64,000 nt of DNA from Nissolia schottii (Eukaryota; Streptophyta; Magnoliopsida; Fabales; Fabaceae), in the NCBI GenBank assembly GCA_003254905.1, contig QANU01073784.1:26712-90711 (forward strand), given 5' to 3'. A program made the translations under genes and the position numbers. Below the pieces are notes generated by a model, which did no database searches, was not told where the DNA came from, and saw nothing but the letters and a program-made list of their open reading frames with translations. Positions 1 through 11,775 of the stretch are shown here, one piece after another (the first letter of the stretch is position 1; each line of letters starts with the position of its first letter).

Positions 1-1240
1 TAAATTGGTTGATAGTTAAATAAACTAAATAAAGAAAATAAAAGATAAATAGGCAACAAATCAGAGGTAGATCCGGAAGCTTGTTGGGAATTGAATCCTA
101 TTATAATTTCATGCATCCATTTACTTAATACAACAGAATTATCATTTCATTGATTCCTCGCCACCAGTTCTTAACTTGTTCATCGCTCTCGCGCATGAAA
201 AGATCATCAGGCTTCCTTTGTTATGCTATCACTTTCGCGCACAAACTTAACAAAGTACACCGGCATTATTCCAGATGTTAAAATGACTAATAACCCTAAA
301 TCTATTTCTAGCAATTAGGTTTACCGGATGAATTGATTTAGTTCTAACTTATGATGCCGCTCTCGTGCGCAATCAAGCAGTTTAGAATCATGCTTTAGGT
401 AGCTAAGCTAAAACAAGCATTAAGCGTAAAATCATTCAAGCAAATCATAGAAACTGATAAATTCATAATGCAAAAGTTACATGGATACAATCATACTACA
501 ATAGTCATCAAAATTCCAACAACAAGAGGATTAGAAATCCATCTTACTAGAGAATCTCAGAGGGAAGGTGATGGACGCTTACCATGACACGTTCTCATGC
601 TGTCATGACAACGACCGCCGTGCTTCCTTGATCACTCCTGGCTCCTTCATTGGCCTCCTCTTTGTTCCTAAACTAAACTAAGCTTCTAAGTTCAAGAAAT
701 TTGAGAAAGGAATGAAGTATGAACTATGGATGGTATGTTTTAAGTGTAAGCCTCGGGTCCTCTATTTATAGGAAAAATCTGGCAAGTCCGCTCAGTGGTA
801 TGGTAACATCGCTGAGCTATTTATGTTCAACTGCTGAGCGACAGGGTCTGTTCGCTGAGCGGTTTAGTCTTTTTCGGCGACTGCTAGGCTGGCGTAATAA
901 ATGTGGCGGCTGTTAGTTGGTGGCGGCGCTGACTTTTGCAGGGCGGCGTCAGCTTTTGCAGGGCGGTGCCGCCTTTTGCATGGCGGCGCCAGCCTGTTGG
1001 CGGCTGCAAGTGGCTCCGGTGGGTATTACCGCTGAGCAGCCTAGGTACCTTGCTCAGCGGTTCTTGTCGTTTCTGCGCTGAGCGGCCTCTCGTCTGTTTA
1101 TGTCTTTTTCCTTCTTTTGCCTCTTTTGCCCTTTGCTCCATTCTTCTGGGATTATTCTTTAATTAATATGCTTGCATCCATCTTTAGAAATATATTATAA
1201 ATCCTACAAAAGTGGGGAATTTAGTCAGATAATTCTTTAA
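1..1240 (-). mobile_element. LTR-like retrotransposon fragment (gypsy-like)
   Basis: No coding frame is visible. On the minus strand a good TATA box (CCTATAAATAGAGG) lies at about 757-775, with GC-rich upstream DNA to its right and a long transcribed-leader-like stretch to its left. That stretch has several 'ctctcgcgcac'-type segments (about 185, 230 and 360). This is the layout of U3-R-U5 in a minus-strand LTR element. Both ends are undefined and the left part runs off the window. Assignment to gypsy rather than copia is a guess from general resemblance to legume LTRs. Confidence 0.38.
786..1090. repeat. GCTGAGCGG motif cluster with GC-rich 20-bp repeats
   Basis: Seven copies of CGCTGAGCGG, or its reverse complement CCGCTCAGCG with small changes, lie near 788, 809, 831, 852, 1029, 1051 and 1075. 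Between them, 906-1010 is a GC-rich run with about four imperfect units of GGCGGCGTCAGCTTTTGCAG. It sits in the putative U3 of the minus-strand LTR, just upstream of its TATA box, so a promoter or enhancer repeat is plausible. The surrounding DNA is strongly AT-rich, which makes this island stand out. Confidence 0.6.
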
Positions 1241-1382
1241 AACTTAAGCAAACAAGTGCCATTTCATCAAGTAAAATTGTGTAAATTTGACACTTATCAT
1301 AGGATCACCAAAATTTGTGACGTGACCAGAAGGCTTGAAAGGAAATAGAGGTGAGTTTAAGTAATGATAGTACAAAAAGAAT

Positions 1383-1454
1383 GTTGGCGACATGGATACC
1401 AACAATGTTGGCGACATGAATGCAGATAAGGTTGGTGACATGAATAGCAATCCA
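1383..1454. repeat. 24-bp tandem repeat, three copies
   Basis: The motif GTTGGCGACATG starts at 1383, 1407 and 1431 (the third reads GTTGGTGACATG), giving an exact 24-bp period with variable filler. The 24-bp period keeps frame, so a minus-strand frame reads a repeated Met-Ser-Pro-Thr, but nothing suggests it is coding. Confidence 0.7.
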
Positions 1455-1499
1455 ATAAGCTAGTTGCGACAGAAAGAGTCGAAATTGATAATAAATGAC

Positions 1500-2300
1500 C
1501 GGCGACAGAAATCAGCCTTGGAATGGTTGGTTATATACTAAGGTCATTAGCTAAAGCGGAGTAAACATGTCGACAATACTACTTTGCGACCAATGAATCA
1601 GAAGGTGAATTTAGACTATCGCGAAGGTGAAAAGTCACCTAAAAATGATAGTTGCACTAGAGTGGCTAGAGTCCTATACGAGACTAGGATTGCGACATGG
1701 TTAAAGACTTGACAAGAGAAAGTATGATGAGGGAACAATTATCAACAGATATCTCTCATAATAAGCGTAACTTTCCATCTGACATGGCTCACGGAGAGTA
1801 ATAACTACCCATCTTCAAGACTTGACACGTATATGAAGGACACGTAACAATAAAACCATCGTTGCACGTACGTCTCATGCATGGTGGCTTAACTGGTCAG
1901 GATTTTTCAGACCACAACGAGCCGAGTAATAACCATCGCTAGAGCAGGAGAATGACGGTTAGAGGCCTCAAAATTCTATAAATAGAAGGCTCTGGGGACG
2001 AATCAAGGGGTGGTTCAAATACTCACATAAGTCCCCTGACAGCAGCAGCATTACGTAGAAACCCAATGTATATCACCTCCCTTTACTTTTCTGCATTTTA
2101 CTTCTTGTAGGATTAGTTCATAGTTCCTAGTTCTTTACTGTCTCTTCTTTTATCACTTGTACGTTTAATCCTTTGCTTTCGCGAGAATATTGTATTCTGG
2201 AATCACTTTTCGGTGATCATCAATAAAATATTGCAATTTCACTTCTCCACTTCTTGCATTCTAAATTCACGCCCCTATTCTTTACTAAGAATTCGTAATC
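1500..2300 (+). mobile_element. LTR-like segment with TATA and polyA signals
   Basis: A strong plus-strand TATA box (CTATAAATAG, 1977-1986) is followed by a leader-like stretch and then by AATAAA near 2223, as in the U3-R-U5 of an LTR. No flanking primer-binding site, polypurine tract or target duplication could be fixed, so the limits are approximate. It could also be a fossil promoter of another kind. Confidence 0.33.
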
Positions 2301-2329
2301 ACTTTTTCGGCCTTAAAACAAACCCTAAA

Positions 2330-2565
2330 ACTCTTCACAAATCCTATTTAAGACTAAAAAACCTAACTATTTGTAGAAATCATTTTTGAAGAAATGCTAT
2401 TAGACTAAATAGTCTTAGAACGTCACAAGGAATAAGAATCTACCATTAGTTCGACAAGAAAACAAACTCTTCACAAACCTCTTTAAGTCTCAAAAGCCTA
2501 ACTTTTTGTAGAAACCATTTTTGAAAAAAAGTTATTAGACAAAATAGTCTTAGAATGTTGTAAGG
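2330..2565. repeat. Degenerate tandem duplication of about 100 bp
   Basis: The stretch from 2330 (actcttcacaaatcc) to about 2430 recurs from 2466 to about 2565 with scattered changes. Both copies contain 'cctaact', 'ttgtagaaa', 'catttttgaa' and 'attagac.aaatagtcttagaa' in the same order, offset by about 136 bp. No coding content is seen. Confidence 0.65.
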
Positions 2566-3065
2566 AACACATATATACCCTTAAAACAAAAAGCAACCAT
2601 GTGAGGCAACTACTTCCTCACATGGACGAAGTTACACATAATAGGGGGGATTTACACTTTCATTTAAAGAATCACACAAGCAACATATAAACATAAATAG
2701 CTTTCTTAAAATGACAGCACAAAAAAAATAAAGAGAAAGGAAAAACTAATCAATCAAGAAACTAATTGGTGCATATGAAAATTAATGACTAGGGGGTTAT
2801 TTTTTGTGAAGGAACTAAGTAGAAAAAACGAAATCTTGATGCCCTAAATGATGGTGAAAGATGACGGTTTTGGGTGAGCTTCAATGGAGAAAAAAACTTT
2901 TCTTTTTTCCTCTTGAAGAGAAAGAAAGGAGAATGAGGAAGACAAAGTGATACTGTGAGTATTATTATGAGTGGAAAAATGAAAATATAGAGGGGGAGAG
3001 AGAGAGAGGTTGTGGCTTTGAGAGAGAAAAATGTGAGAATTATTTAAATTTTTGTGACATGGAAG
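2566..3065. other. Intergenic, no feature seen
   Basis: AT- and purine-rich DNA with short GA-rich runs (2920-3030). No ORF, RNA gene or element end is recognisable. Confidence 0.5.
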
Positions 3066-3374
3066 TAGGGTTGTTAGAATTAGCCCGACCTGTCTACCTA
3101 GTTAAATGGATAGACCAAACATATAAAATCTAGTCTATGAATAGTAAAAGTTCGTTTAGACCCGACCCGTTCAACCTACATGCCAAATTGGTCTGTTTAG
3201 TGTTAAAATAGACATAACCTATGGACTAACCCATTTACCTGCATTAAATGGACAGACCAAATATATAAAATCTGGCCCGTGGATAGAAAAAGTATGTTTA
3301 GGCTTAGCCCGTTTAACTCACAGGTTAAACGGGCCAGACCTAAATGGGTTTGGTTAACTCATTTGACAGTCCTA
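3066..3374. mobile_element. hAT-type MITE, 309 bp
   Basis: The element starts TAGGGTTGTTAGAATTAGCC and ends ATTTGACAGTCCTA; the end read in reverse complement is TAGGACTGTCAAAT, an imperfect terminal inverted repeat. The interior has several 'ccgaccc' and 'gggccagacc' motifs, typical of this plant MITE group. The flanks CATGGAAG (3058-3065) and TATGAAAG (3375-3382) match at 6 of 8 positions, consistent with an aged 8-bp hAT target duplication. It is related in layout to the elements at 19975 and 62258. Confidence 0.65.
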
Positions 3375-4051
3375 TATGAAAGGAATAGAAAAGGTGATGG
3401 TACAAGGTACAACCTTAATGGTTGAAATTTTTGTCCCTTTTTGAAAATAACTTCCCCCATCTTGATTTTTTTTCCAAAAAAAGAAAAGTCAGAGTAAATT
3501 AACACTGTGTTACATGACACACACAACAAAGTGACAAAAGGTGGTCAGAATTTGGATATGGGTCTGATTCGGGTTGGGTCCATGGTCAAAGACTAAAAGT
3601 ATGTCAGTATTATAGTCAAACTTCACCAAACCACTTAACTAAGACATTCTACATCATATTTTCTTTAAACTGAATCTATAATTAAAAACTTGACATCGGG
3701 ACTTTCTATTAGTTAACTATTGACTTTTTAGGGTTGACCATTGACTTTTCACTGTTGACTATGAAGCGTGGACTTTCTTTATGACTCAAAATACCCTAAC
3801 TAGTTAACTATGATTACTTGCTAATTCACACTCAACTATGTATAATTATGATTTTACCCCTAAGGAAAATCGGAAATTATAGAGGTCGTGAGGGTAATCT
3901 CAACGTTATAGTTTTGCAACAGTAGAAGAAGATGATGAATAGTGAAGAGGGAAGCAAAATGTCGTGAAGAAGAAAGGAAGAGAGATGAGTCTGATTAGGC
4001 TGGTTTGGCGTCAGTGGTTGCCAAATATACATGTCAGATAGCTTAATAATA
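3375..4051. other. Intergenic, no feature seen
   Basis: AT-rich DNA. Short repeats of 'gttgactattgactttt' type occur around 3710-3770. No gene or element boundary could be supported. Confidence 0.5.
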
Positions 4052-4600
4052 ATGTTGGGCCAACGGTCATAAGCCCCAACGATCATATTCACACAAAGGC
4101 AAAGACAACTTAACAATTAAGTATGTCTTCAACGGTGATAAGTGGCCCAACGTCCAAAAGAAAGTGGCACAAGCCACATACTCTTTAATGGTTAAAAACA
4201 AGATGGATTGGACCAAAAAAATAAAACATCAAGTAAAAGGACCCACTGAACTTACACATGCGAGACGAGACAAGGTGGCACGAGCATGTGATATGGTGAA
4301 GCCTAAGCTCACATTGCTAGCCTAATACCATAAATATTAAATGGTAAATCATGTCTCCTTATAAAGGCTTTCCCGTAGCTTATTGTTTTTTACCAAACCA
4401 AAGATTAAGTTTAAAACACACTTTAAACCCTTTATTTCCAACATTAACAAGATCGCTTAGGTAATATTGGAATCAGATTGAACTATAGCACATAATAACG
4501 AACTTCATTAAAATTAGTTGTTTCTTCGTAAATAAAGTATAATTTGACTTATTAATAAGCGATTAATCCACCAAGTGATATTAGAGTTAAAGGTCTTGAC
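4052..4600 (+). mobile_element. Copia-like LTR remnant with PBS-like site
   Basis: The stretch begins TGTTGGGCCAACGG, a usual copia LTR start, and has a TATA box (CTTATAAAG, 4358-4366). It is followed at about 4573-4592 by 'aagtgatattagagttaaagg', which resembles the initiator-Met tRNA primer site TGGTATCAGAGC and its usual 'caagg' continuation. No gag follows and no second LTR is found, so this is at most a decayed 5' end. Confidence 0.35.
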
Positions 4601-6890
4601 TTTGATTTACATAAAGACACATTCTACTTAAATGTGCTAGAAGAAGATGTTAGCTTAACTGAGTGGTAAGTCACTCAATCCTATACAACAGGTAGTGTTA
4701 ACATGACACATAATATATCTTAACTAGATTATACATGTTTCATCTTATCATTGAGATCATACGTAGAGATGAGACAAGCTCATAGGAAAGGTTTTCATGG
4801 TTACATGGCAGAAGATTTACATTCCATTGACTTGCAAAAAGTATCAAAACTATAATACAAGTCTGTGACATGTTTCATCTTTGGTAGTTAGTTTGTGCTA
4901 CAGCATGTATCATGTCAATTTCTTTTTGGCTCCCCGGCTCATTAGTCATCACTTGACATCACTTAACATTTAACAGAGCTCTTTAGATCTTAATCAATGT
5001 TTCAAAAGTTTCTAATTAACCTCACAATATATAATTGCTTAACTAAAAAGATAGAAATAAATAAAACATTACTTTCATATTGAACAGAACACAAACCAAC
5101 AAATTTCCGGTCCAGAATGTTATTAGTTATCCTAAGATCACACAAATTCTTATGCATCTTTGATTAATTGATCCTTTGTTGGAGAGGTTTAATTGTCTGA
5201 AACATGGCTAAAGTATGAGTTAATCACATTGTTTTTGGAGTTTAAAGTATATTAAGATTAGGATTGGCAGGATGAGTGAATTATGGGATAACTATAATTT
5301 AGACTTAGAACTTCTTGCATGGTGGAGCTAATTAAGACTCAAACTTGGATAACTTTTTCTACAAAATCTGTGAGGTAATATTTAATTGAACCTCAAATAT
5401 GTCTTCTTCATAGCAACACCACATGTCCTCAATCCTTATCATATCATCCAAAAATGAGTAGAAGTTGCAAAGATATTTTCTATTTCATAGAAAGTCTGAA
5501 TTTTGATGGGAACCGTAACATGACTTCGTTAGTCCTCGGTGGGTCTCTAAGTCATAAGATGGCTCGCATATAAATGATTTAATTTTCAACTATGGAGAGA
5601 GTGAAAATCAATATTTAAATTGTCAATCCAAAGATCCCATGAAAATGAAATTTGCTTGAGATGCCTTTGGTAACATGTGTCACTACTAGCACATATTTTT
5701 TCTTTTTCACATGGAAATTAAAAGTTGAATGTAACAAATATGGTGGAAGACCAAAGTCTTGATACCTCAAAGCGAAACTAGCATGATTGAATTTGAAATT
5801 AAAGCACTAATTTCAGACATGTTGCTTGGTTAGGACAACGAAAAATATGGACACCTTGCAAGCAAGACTTGGATACCGGTGATGCATATGATCATTGTGC
5901 TAGTGAATTTGTTTGGACTTTGGATTGGAGTACTATTATGTCACGCTTTTGTTTCCTGTATGAGCTAGATTGTAAATTCTGTAATTCAGCAGATAATATA
6001 ATCATAACATAAATTCAAAATCAAACAGTCTATGTCACCAATGCTTAGATATATATTAAGTTGCCACATTCACATTTAGGAGAAACTTGAATTGAATTAA
6101 GCATAACAATGTATCTCGCATGTGGATCAAACGCATCCAACAGTAAACATGATGCACATTTTTTAACATTCAAGTGATTAATTAAATGAGTGGAATGATG
6201 TCAAGGAACAAAGTAGCTTAGTAACCAATCTGCAGAGTTCTACACAAAAAAACTTGTTACTTGCACTTTAAAACACCAAGACCAAGAAGAGAAAAATCTT
6301 ATTGTGACTACTAATGGTTATGACTAAACAAACGCTGACATTAAACACCAAATGTTCCTTAAAACATTGGATTTGTGCAAATGAATGCCAATTCAACACA
6401 ATCAATGAGAAAAAAAAAAAAGCTCTGTGCTACACACAATGTGTCAATACATGTTCCTTGGTTAGACTTGTTCATCCTCATTGACATTCCAAGCAATTGT
6501 TTTATATTCAAATCTCAATGGATTTTCATGATTCTTGATGCAATAGAATTCTATGTTAACCTATTACCGCAGGGGGTTGATTGATCTTACCCTTAATCAA
6601 AGCATTCATCTTAATTTGTCAAAAACCATGATAACATCATGAGAAACCCTAGTCGTGACCATTGTGCCTTCAAAACCAAAATTCTCCCAAACCACCCAGC
6701 CATTTAACACGCTTAAACATTCATTAGAAAGCTCATGAAATAAGCTACAGGATGAAAAAATCCCCATTGAAATACATCAAATATATCTAATGTTATGTCC
6801 AAATGAATCGAGCTTAGAAACACAGCCTAAACCAACCTATAGCACCCTCCCACAAGCCCCCACCCAAATATTCCATATAATCTAAGCCTC
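4601..6890. other. Intergenic, no feature seen
   Basis: About 2.3 kb of AT-rich DNA. No coding exon, RNA gene or TE terminus could be supported. The short ORF near 6375 has no recognisable content. Confidence 0.5.
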
Positions 6891-6984
6891 CACCGTGACG
6901 CATCTTGAACCGTTGATGAAGCACCATCTAAGGGGTCACATTCAAACTCAAATAAGACTTGGATCCGTGTGGGTTGCCGGTGGA

Positions 6985-7037
6985 CCAATCAAAATCAAGT
7001 ATTTGGATATTGTCCTACACACACTATACTATAAAAA
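6985..7037 (+). promoter_or_regulatory. Histone H1 core promoter (CCAAT and TATA)
   Basis: CCAAT lies at 6985-6989 and CTATAAAAA at 7029-7037. This would start transcription near 7060 and give a leader of about 145 nt before the H1 ATG. Upstream, AACCGTTGA (6908-6916) contains on the opposite strand an AACGG core like that of M-phase-specific activator elements; cell-cycle control through it is only a suggestion. Confidence 0.5.
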
Positions 7038-7206
7038 CAAACAAATTTCATTCATATTTTTCTCACACCAAAAAAATCATCAACCTCCCTTCACATACAT
7101 ACAGATCCATTTCTTCCATAATTGTATTGTTCCCAATTTTACCTTCCCAATCCAATTCCCAAACCTTAACCCTAGCCCATTTCCCAATTTTCCCAAATTT
7201 TCAACC

Positions 7207-8269
7207 ATGTCGTCGGAAGATCCAGTTGGTGCAGCTGAACCCTTTCCCGAACCAATCAACGAGGAACCTCCTCCGGAAGAGAACGACGAGCCTAAGCCGG
7301 AGCCTGAACCCGCAGCAGCCACCAAGGCTAAGAAAGAACCCAAACCTAAGAAAACCACTTCCAAGCCTAGAAACCCTCGCACTCATCCTCCTTACGAAGA
7401 GGTTCGGTTCAATTCAATACAAATTTTTCAATTATCATTGTTGTTTTATTAAATTTGTTTTAGTGAATTATGATCTGAATCGCACAATTTGATCTGATTT
7501 TGAGTATGAATTCTTGTGCTTTCCTTTGATGCAGATGATCAAGGATGCGATTGTGACCTTGAAGGAGAAGACAGGTTCGAGCCAATACGCGATTCAGAAG
7601 TTCGTTGAGGAGAAGCAGAAGCAGCTTCCTCCCAACTTCAGGAAGCTCTTGCTCTTCCATTTGAAGAAGCTCGTCGCTTCTGGAAAGCTCGTTAAGGTCA
7701 AGAATTCCTACAAGCTCCCCCCGCTCAGGTCATCGGCACCGGCGCCGACATCAGCGCCGGCAAAGAAAAAGCCCGCTGCAGCTGCTAAGCCCAAGCCCAA
7801 GCCCAAGACCAAGACCACGAAGACGACCAAGAAAGTAGTGCCAGCTAAAGCAAAGCCTGCTGCCTCATCGGCGGCAAAGAAAAAGCCCGCTGCTGCGGCT
7901 AAGCCCAAGCCCAAGGCTAAGAGCACAAAAACAACCAAGAAAGCCGCACCAGCCAAGGCAAAGCCTGCTGCAAAGCCCAAAGCTGTTGCCAAGCCAAAGA
8001 CTGCTGCAAAGCCCAAGCCAAAGGCTGCTGCTGCTGCTTCCAAGCCCAAGGCTAAGGCTGCTGCTGCTTCCAAGCCCAAGGCGAAGCCCAAGACTGCTGC
8101 GAAGCCGCCGGCGAAGGCTGCGAGGACTTCGACCAGGTCCTCGCCGGGGAGGAAGGCCCCCGCCCCGAGGCCAGCCGTGAAGAAGGCTGTGGCGGCGAAG
8201 AAAGCGCCGGTGAAGAGCGCAAAGTCTCCGGCAAAGAAGGCTTCGACGAAGAGAGGTGGAAGGAAGTAG
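7207..8269 (+). CDS. Linker histone H1, two exons
   Basis: Linker histone that binds nucleosomes at the DNA entry and exit point and compacts chromatin in the nucleus. Exon 1 (7207-7401) encodes 65 residues: an acidic, Pro/Glu-rich N-terminus and then a basic stretch ending HPPYEE. A 133-bp GT-AG intron (7402-7534) follows; exon 2 (7535-8269) continues in phase. The product is 309 aa. Residues about 60-128 form the winged-helix globular domain, with the family hallmarks PYEEMIKDAI, SSQYAIQKFVEEK, LPPNF and LVKVKNSYKL. The tail (about 129-309) is Lys/Ala/Pro-rich, built from repeated AKPKPK-type modules as in plant H1. The start is the first ATG after the TATA box and opens with MSSEDP. The gene looks intact. 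An open frame lies opposite exon 2 only because of the skewed tail composition. Family assignment is very sure; the H1 subtype is not determined. Confidence 0.95.
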
Positions 8270-8909
8270 TTATCGGTGGAAGGGGGGCTGGCTTTGTGTA
8301 GCATTTTAGTGTTTGTAAAGGCTTTTTAATCCATATGCGGCTTAGTTTGGATCCAGAGATGCTCTTCCTATAACTTGGAACTTGATATTATCTCATTTTG
8401 TTTCTTAGTTTTTTTCCCCCCCTTTTACATCGGCTCGAAGTAGCTAGGGGTCAATCATATAGTTTTTAGAATTTGAGGTTTTTTTTTTCCCCCAGTATTA
8501 TAGTATTTTCGACTTATATGCACCGGAGTTTTTGAATGAATATACAGTTGTATCGCTGGCTTTCTATGAGTTGATTGTAGTTCAATTTTAAGATATTCAA
8601 CCGAAATATTTCTTTTCTTCCTCTCGACCCAAGTTTTTTACTAACACCTGAATTGGCGCACCTTACTTTTGCTGGCGTGACCAAAATCGTATAGATTCAA
8701 CAGCTACCAATGAATATTGTCGTCGGTTGCCCACTGCTCCTGGCTACAGGAGACAATATGCTGTAGTATCTCTTAATCGTTTTGCTTTCAGGAAATTGTC
8801 AATTGTTACGAGATAAATTTTCAAACCACATGAGAACAAGAATTATTATATGGATTATGAATTTTTATTTGACAGAGTCCTGGATTCGTTATATATTGTG
8901 ACACTTTAG

Positions 8910-9293
8910 TTGGCGATTGCTGTGTTACTCCCGGAAATTAAGGGAGCATCACACACTTCAATCAGCTAATAATCATCCTTCTTGCAAAGTTATTTATAAG
9001 AGTGATTTTTTGGCCTTGGAGGGTTTGGACCTCACTTTCCATCCTCTTCAAGCCACCATCTTGGAGATTAAGGATTGGCTTATCAAAGATTGGGATATTA
9101 CCATTGTTCATGTCCTTAGGAAGGCTAACTCATGGGTTAACTTCATGACCAAAATTAGTGCTAACGGGGGACTGCTTTTCCCACGTCTGAGCTTCCTCCT
9201 ATGGGTCTTAGCAAGCTTCTTCGAGTTGATTTTATTGGTTGTCTCCATTTGAGATTGTAATCTGGCTTTTTCTTTTCTGATGCACGGAAAAGG

Positions 9294-9326
<33 letters not shown>
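8910..9326 (+). mobile_element. LINE 3' end remnant (RNase H tail)
   Basis: A plus-strand frame from about 8950 to 9165 resembles the RNase H-like C-terminus of plant L1-type LINE ORF2: a LEGLDLTFHP segment, then a DWDITIVHVLRKANSW segment like the family's H(V)xREAN motif followed by an A-D-like position. After a frameshift near 9190 the usual LINE C-terminal 'PPMGLSKLLRVD' type sequence is readable up to a stop near 9252. An A-rich tail (9290-9326, with AAAAG units) fits the poly(A) end of a LINE. The 5' part is absent, as expected for 5' truncation. Confidence 0.6.
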
Positions 9327-11775
9327 CTATGCAGCGATTCCTGCGCTTGGTGCTGCAACTCCGTATGATTGAGTACAATATGAAAGACAGTGGCACATGA
9401 AGAAGATTTGGTGGTGGTGGGGACATTGGAGGATGGTTTAGGGTGGTGGCAGGGATAGCTAGTCTCCGTTGTAAATGCAATACGGTGGCACGAGGAACTA
9501 TTTAGCGGCATGGATGAGGACAACAATGGAGGACAGATGCGGCAGTGATGGATTCACCAATGTTTTTCATTGTGAAGAACTATGGAGGAAAGGGTGAAAA
9601 GAGAGAGGTAGAGAGAGGGAGGGGGTAGTACTTTCGATGTACTATCCATCAATGATATAGAAATGTTCCAAATATAATTTTAGTCATCCATATAAAAATG
9701 AATGACTAGATTGTTAGGTGTGTGGTGCATCACACCCATCTCCACTTCTACTATGTGGATTATTGTTGTATTTTATTTTGATAACATCTTTAATGTCAGA
9801 GCAAGGATGTTATGTATTGAATGATGGCAAAGGCGCTTTGATACTCCAACTAATTACGGAAGGCTTTGACACTGATTAATTATGGATGTTTGATGCATGT
9901 GGTAAAATAGGGTGGTCGACTAATTATGGATACTTGATGCATTTGGTGAAATAGGGTGATCACCTTACATTTAACAAAATTTGAAAAATATGGTTAAATG
10001 TCTTTTTTTTATATGGAGTTAATTTTATGCTTTATTTTACCCTAATTATTCTACTCTAGTCTAACACACTAAAGACTAAAATTAAAAAAATTAAACTGGG
10101 CATTAAATTGGTCAAAACAAAAATTTAGAAGTTGAAGCAATTTAATCAGAAGTGCAATTGGAATCTAATAAATATATATTTTATTATTTATATGTATATA
10201 TATATATATATGTCATATACTAAGTAAAAAAATCACTTTTTATACAATATTTATATATTATTAGTGTTGTGATAATATGTATTTTAACAAAATCGGTAAT
10301 CACACATCAAAATTAATAAAGAAAAATATTTTTTTTTTTATTTTAAAATTTTAATATTTTTTCAAAAAAAGCAATATTTTATTAAAAAAAATCAATTAAA
10401 AAAAACCGTAGCAAAATCTTAACGAGATCGATTCCCGATTGGACCGGTCCGATTTTCTTAACATTGCACGAGGCCCAATTCCAGAAACAGTTATGACGAG
10501 GCGTCGACGAAAGGCGGCTGAAGGATGTAGCAGGTGGCAGTTGAAGGCCTGGTTATTGCATGCATCAATCAGATCTGACCCCAATTCCGACCTCATTTTT
10601 TTCCACAGCTCCTGAACACCACCTTCCCTCCATAGCAGAACCCAACCAAAGCACTCTTCTCCACCCTCAGCCTCCCTAACCCCGCCGCCAAACACTCCGC
10701 CTGAAACTCTAGCCACCGTTACGGTTTATCGGTCAGGGGGCAAACACGCGAAGGTTCTGGATCTGGCGATGGCAGCGACAAATCTTGATTAGTCGACAAC
10801 GTAATGTTTATGGATCTGGCGGTGGCGGCCTCCTCCTCCTCCTCCTCGGCTTCCTCCATTTGACATTTTGGCGTGCTTATGGCAGAGGCAAGAAGAGTAG
10901 AATCAAGACTTAGTGCGAGTCTTGTTTGTCTTTGGAGTCATTTCTTCTTGTGTGTGCTTTAATATTTTTCCTTTTTGTGGGTTATCCTTGTGTTTCGTTT
11001 GGTTGGGTTGGGGGTTTGTGGATTGATTTTATACTTTTGCGTCATCTTTCTTTGTAATAAGTGCTCTATCTGATTCAGTTGTTTTGGGCCATTTATCACT
11101 TACAAAAATAACCTAAATATTTGTCTATATATGTTCTCATAATCATAGAAGACTACTTCCTACTTGACAAGAGTTATATTATATATACACGGTGAGACAC
11201 CATATTGACTCACATTTCATCCATTATTAGATAAAATTCTTATGGGATCTACATCACTATAGAATCTCATCCAATAAAATATGTAATGAGTCGACATGAT
11301 ATTTCATACTAAATGATTGCACCTATTATTTCTCCCTTAAGAAAGAGACAGAGCCTGAAAAACCATTATGTTGCCTCCATTTGAAATTTCCTTTTGGAGA
11401 GTTGGAAATCCAAGCAAGAACATCAATTAAACTCTAAACAACCAAATCAATTTTGAGACCAAAATAGTCACACACATTTGACAGCTAATTGGTCCCTGGT
11501 TGACTACTGACCCAAAATGAAATGGTCACGTTCAATTTTAAGATGTTAACTACATTTTGTTCCTTTGTAGTTTGTACATGTAAACTCATCACATAAGTAT
11601 AATAACATACACAAGTTTTGCTTGGCTACAAAATTTCGGTAACCTATGGATGCTCCTTGAGCTTTACTTCCCTACTCTAGATTGGTTTCCATCACATGAA
11701 CCTTATCATAAATCTTAAAATTGAAACAAAAAGAATAAAGAATTAACAGAAAAATATAATCACTGCTTCGTTAAG
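9327..11775. other. Intergenic, no gene supported
   Basis: Contents: a GGT-rich run (9400-9460), an AT-rich stretch with a (TA)n run near 10190-10210, and a GC-richer island (10430-10860) with a CTC-rich run (10830-10855). The island has short open frames on both strands but no recognisable protein. 10900-11080 is T- and G-rich and could be the 3' UTR of a decayed gene or retroelement. No call is justified. Confidence 0.45.

Noticed and set aside
4641..4690. tRNA-like box A ('tagcttaactgagtgg')
   Set aside because: No box B, no cloverleaf and no SINE body or duplication follow.
7708..8304. 198-aa minus-strand frame rich in Ala, Gly, Phe and Leu
   Set aside because: It is the complement of the Lys/Ala/Pro-rich histone H1 tail; the open frame follows from that codon composition.
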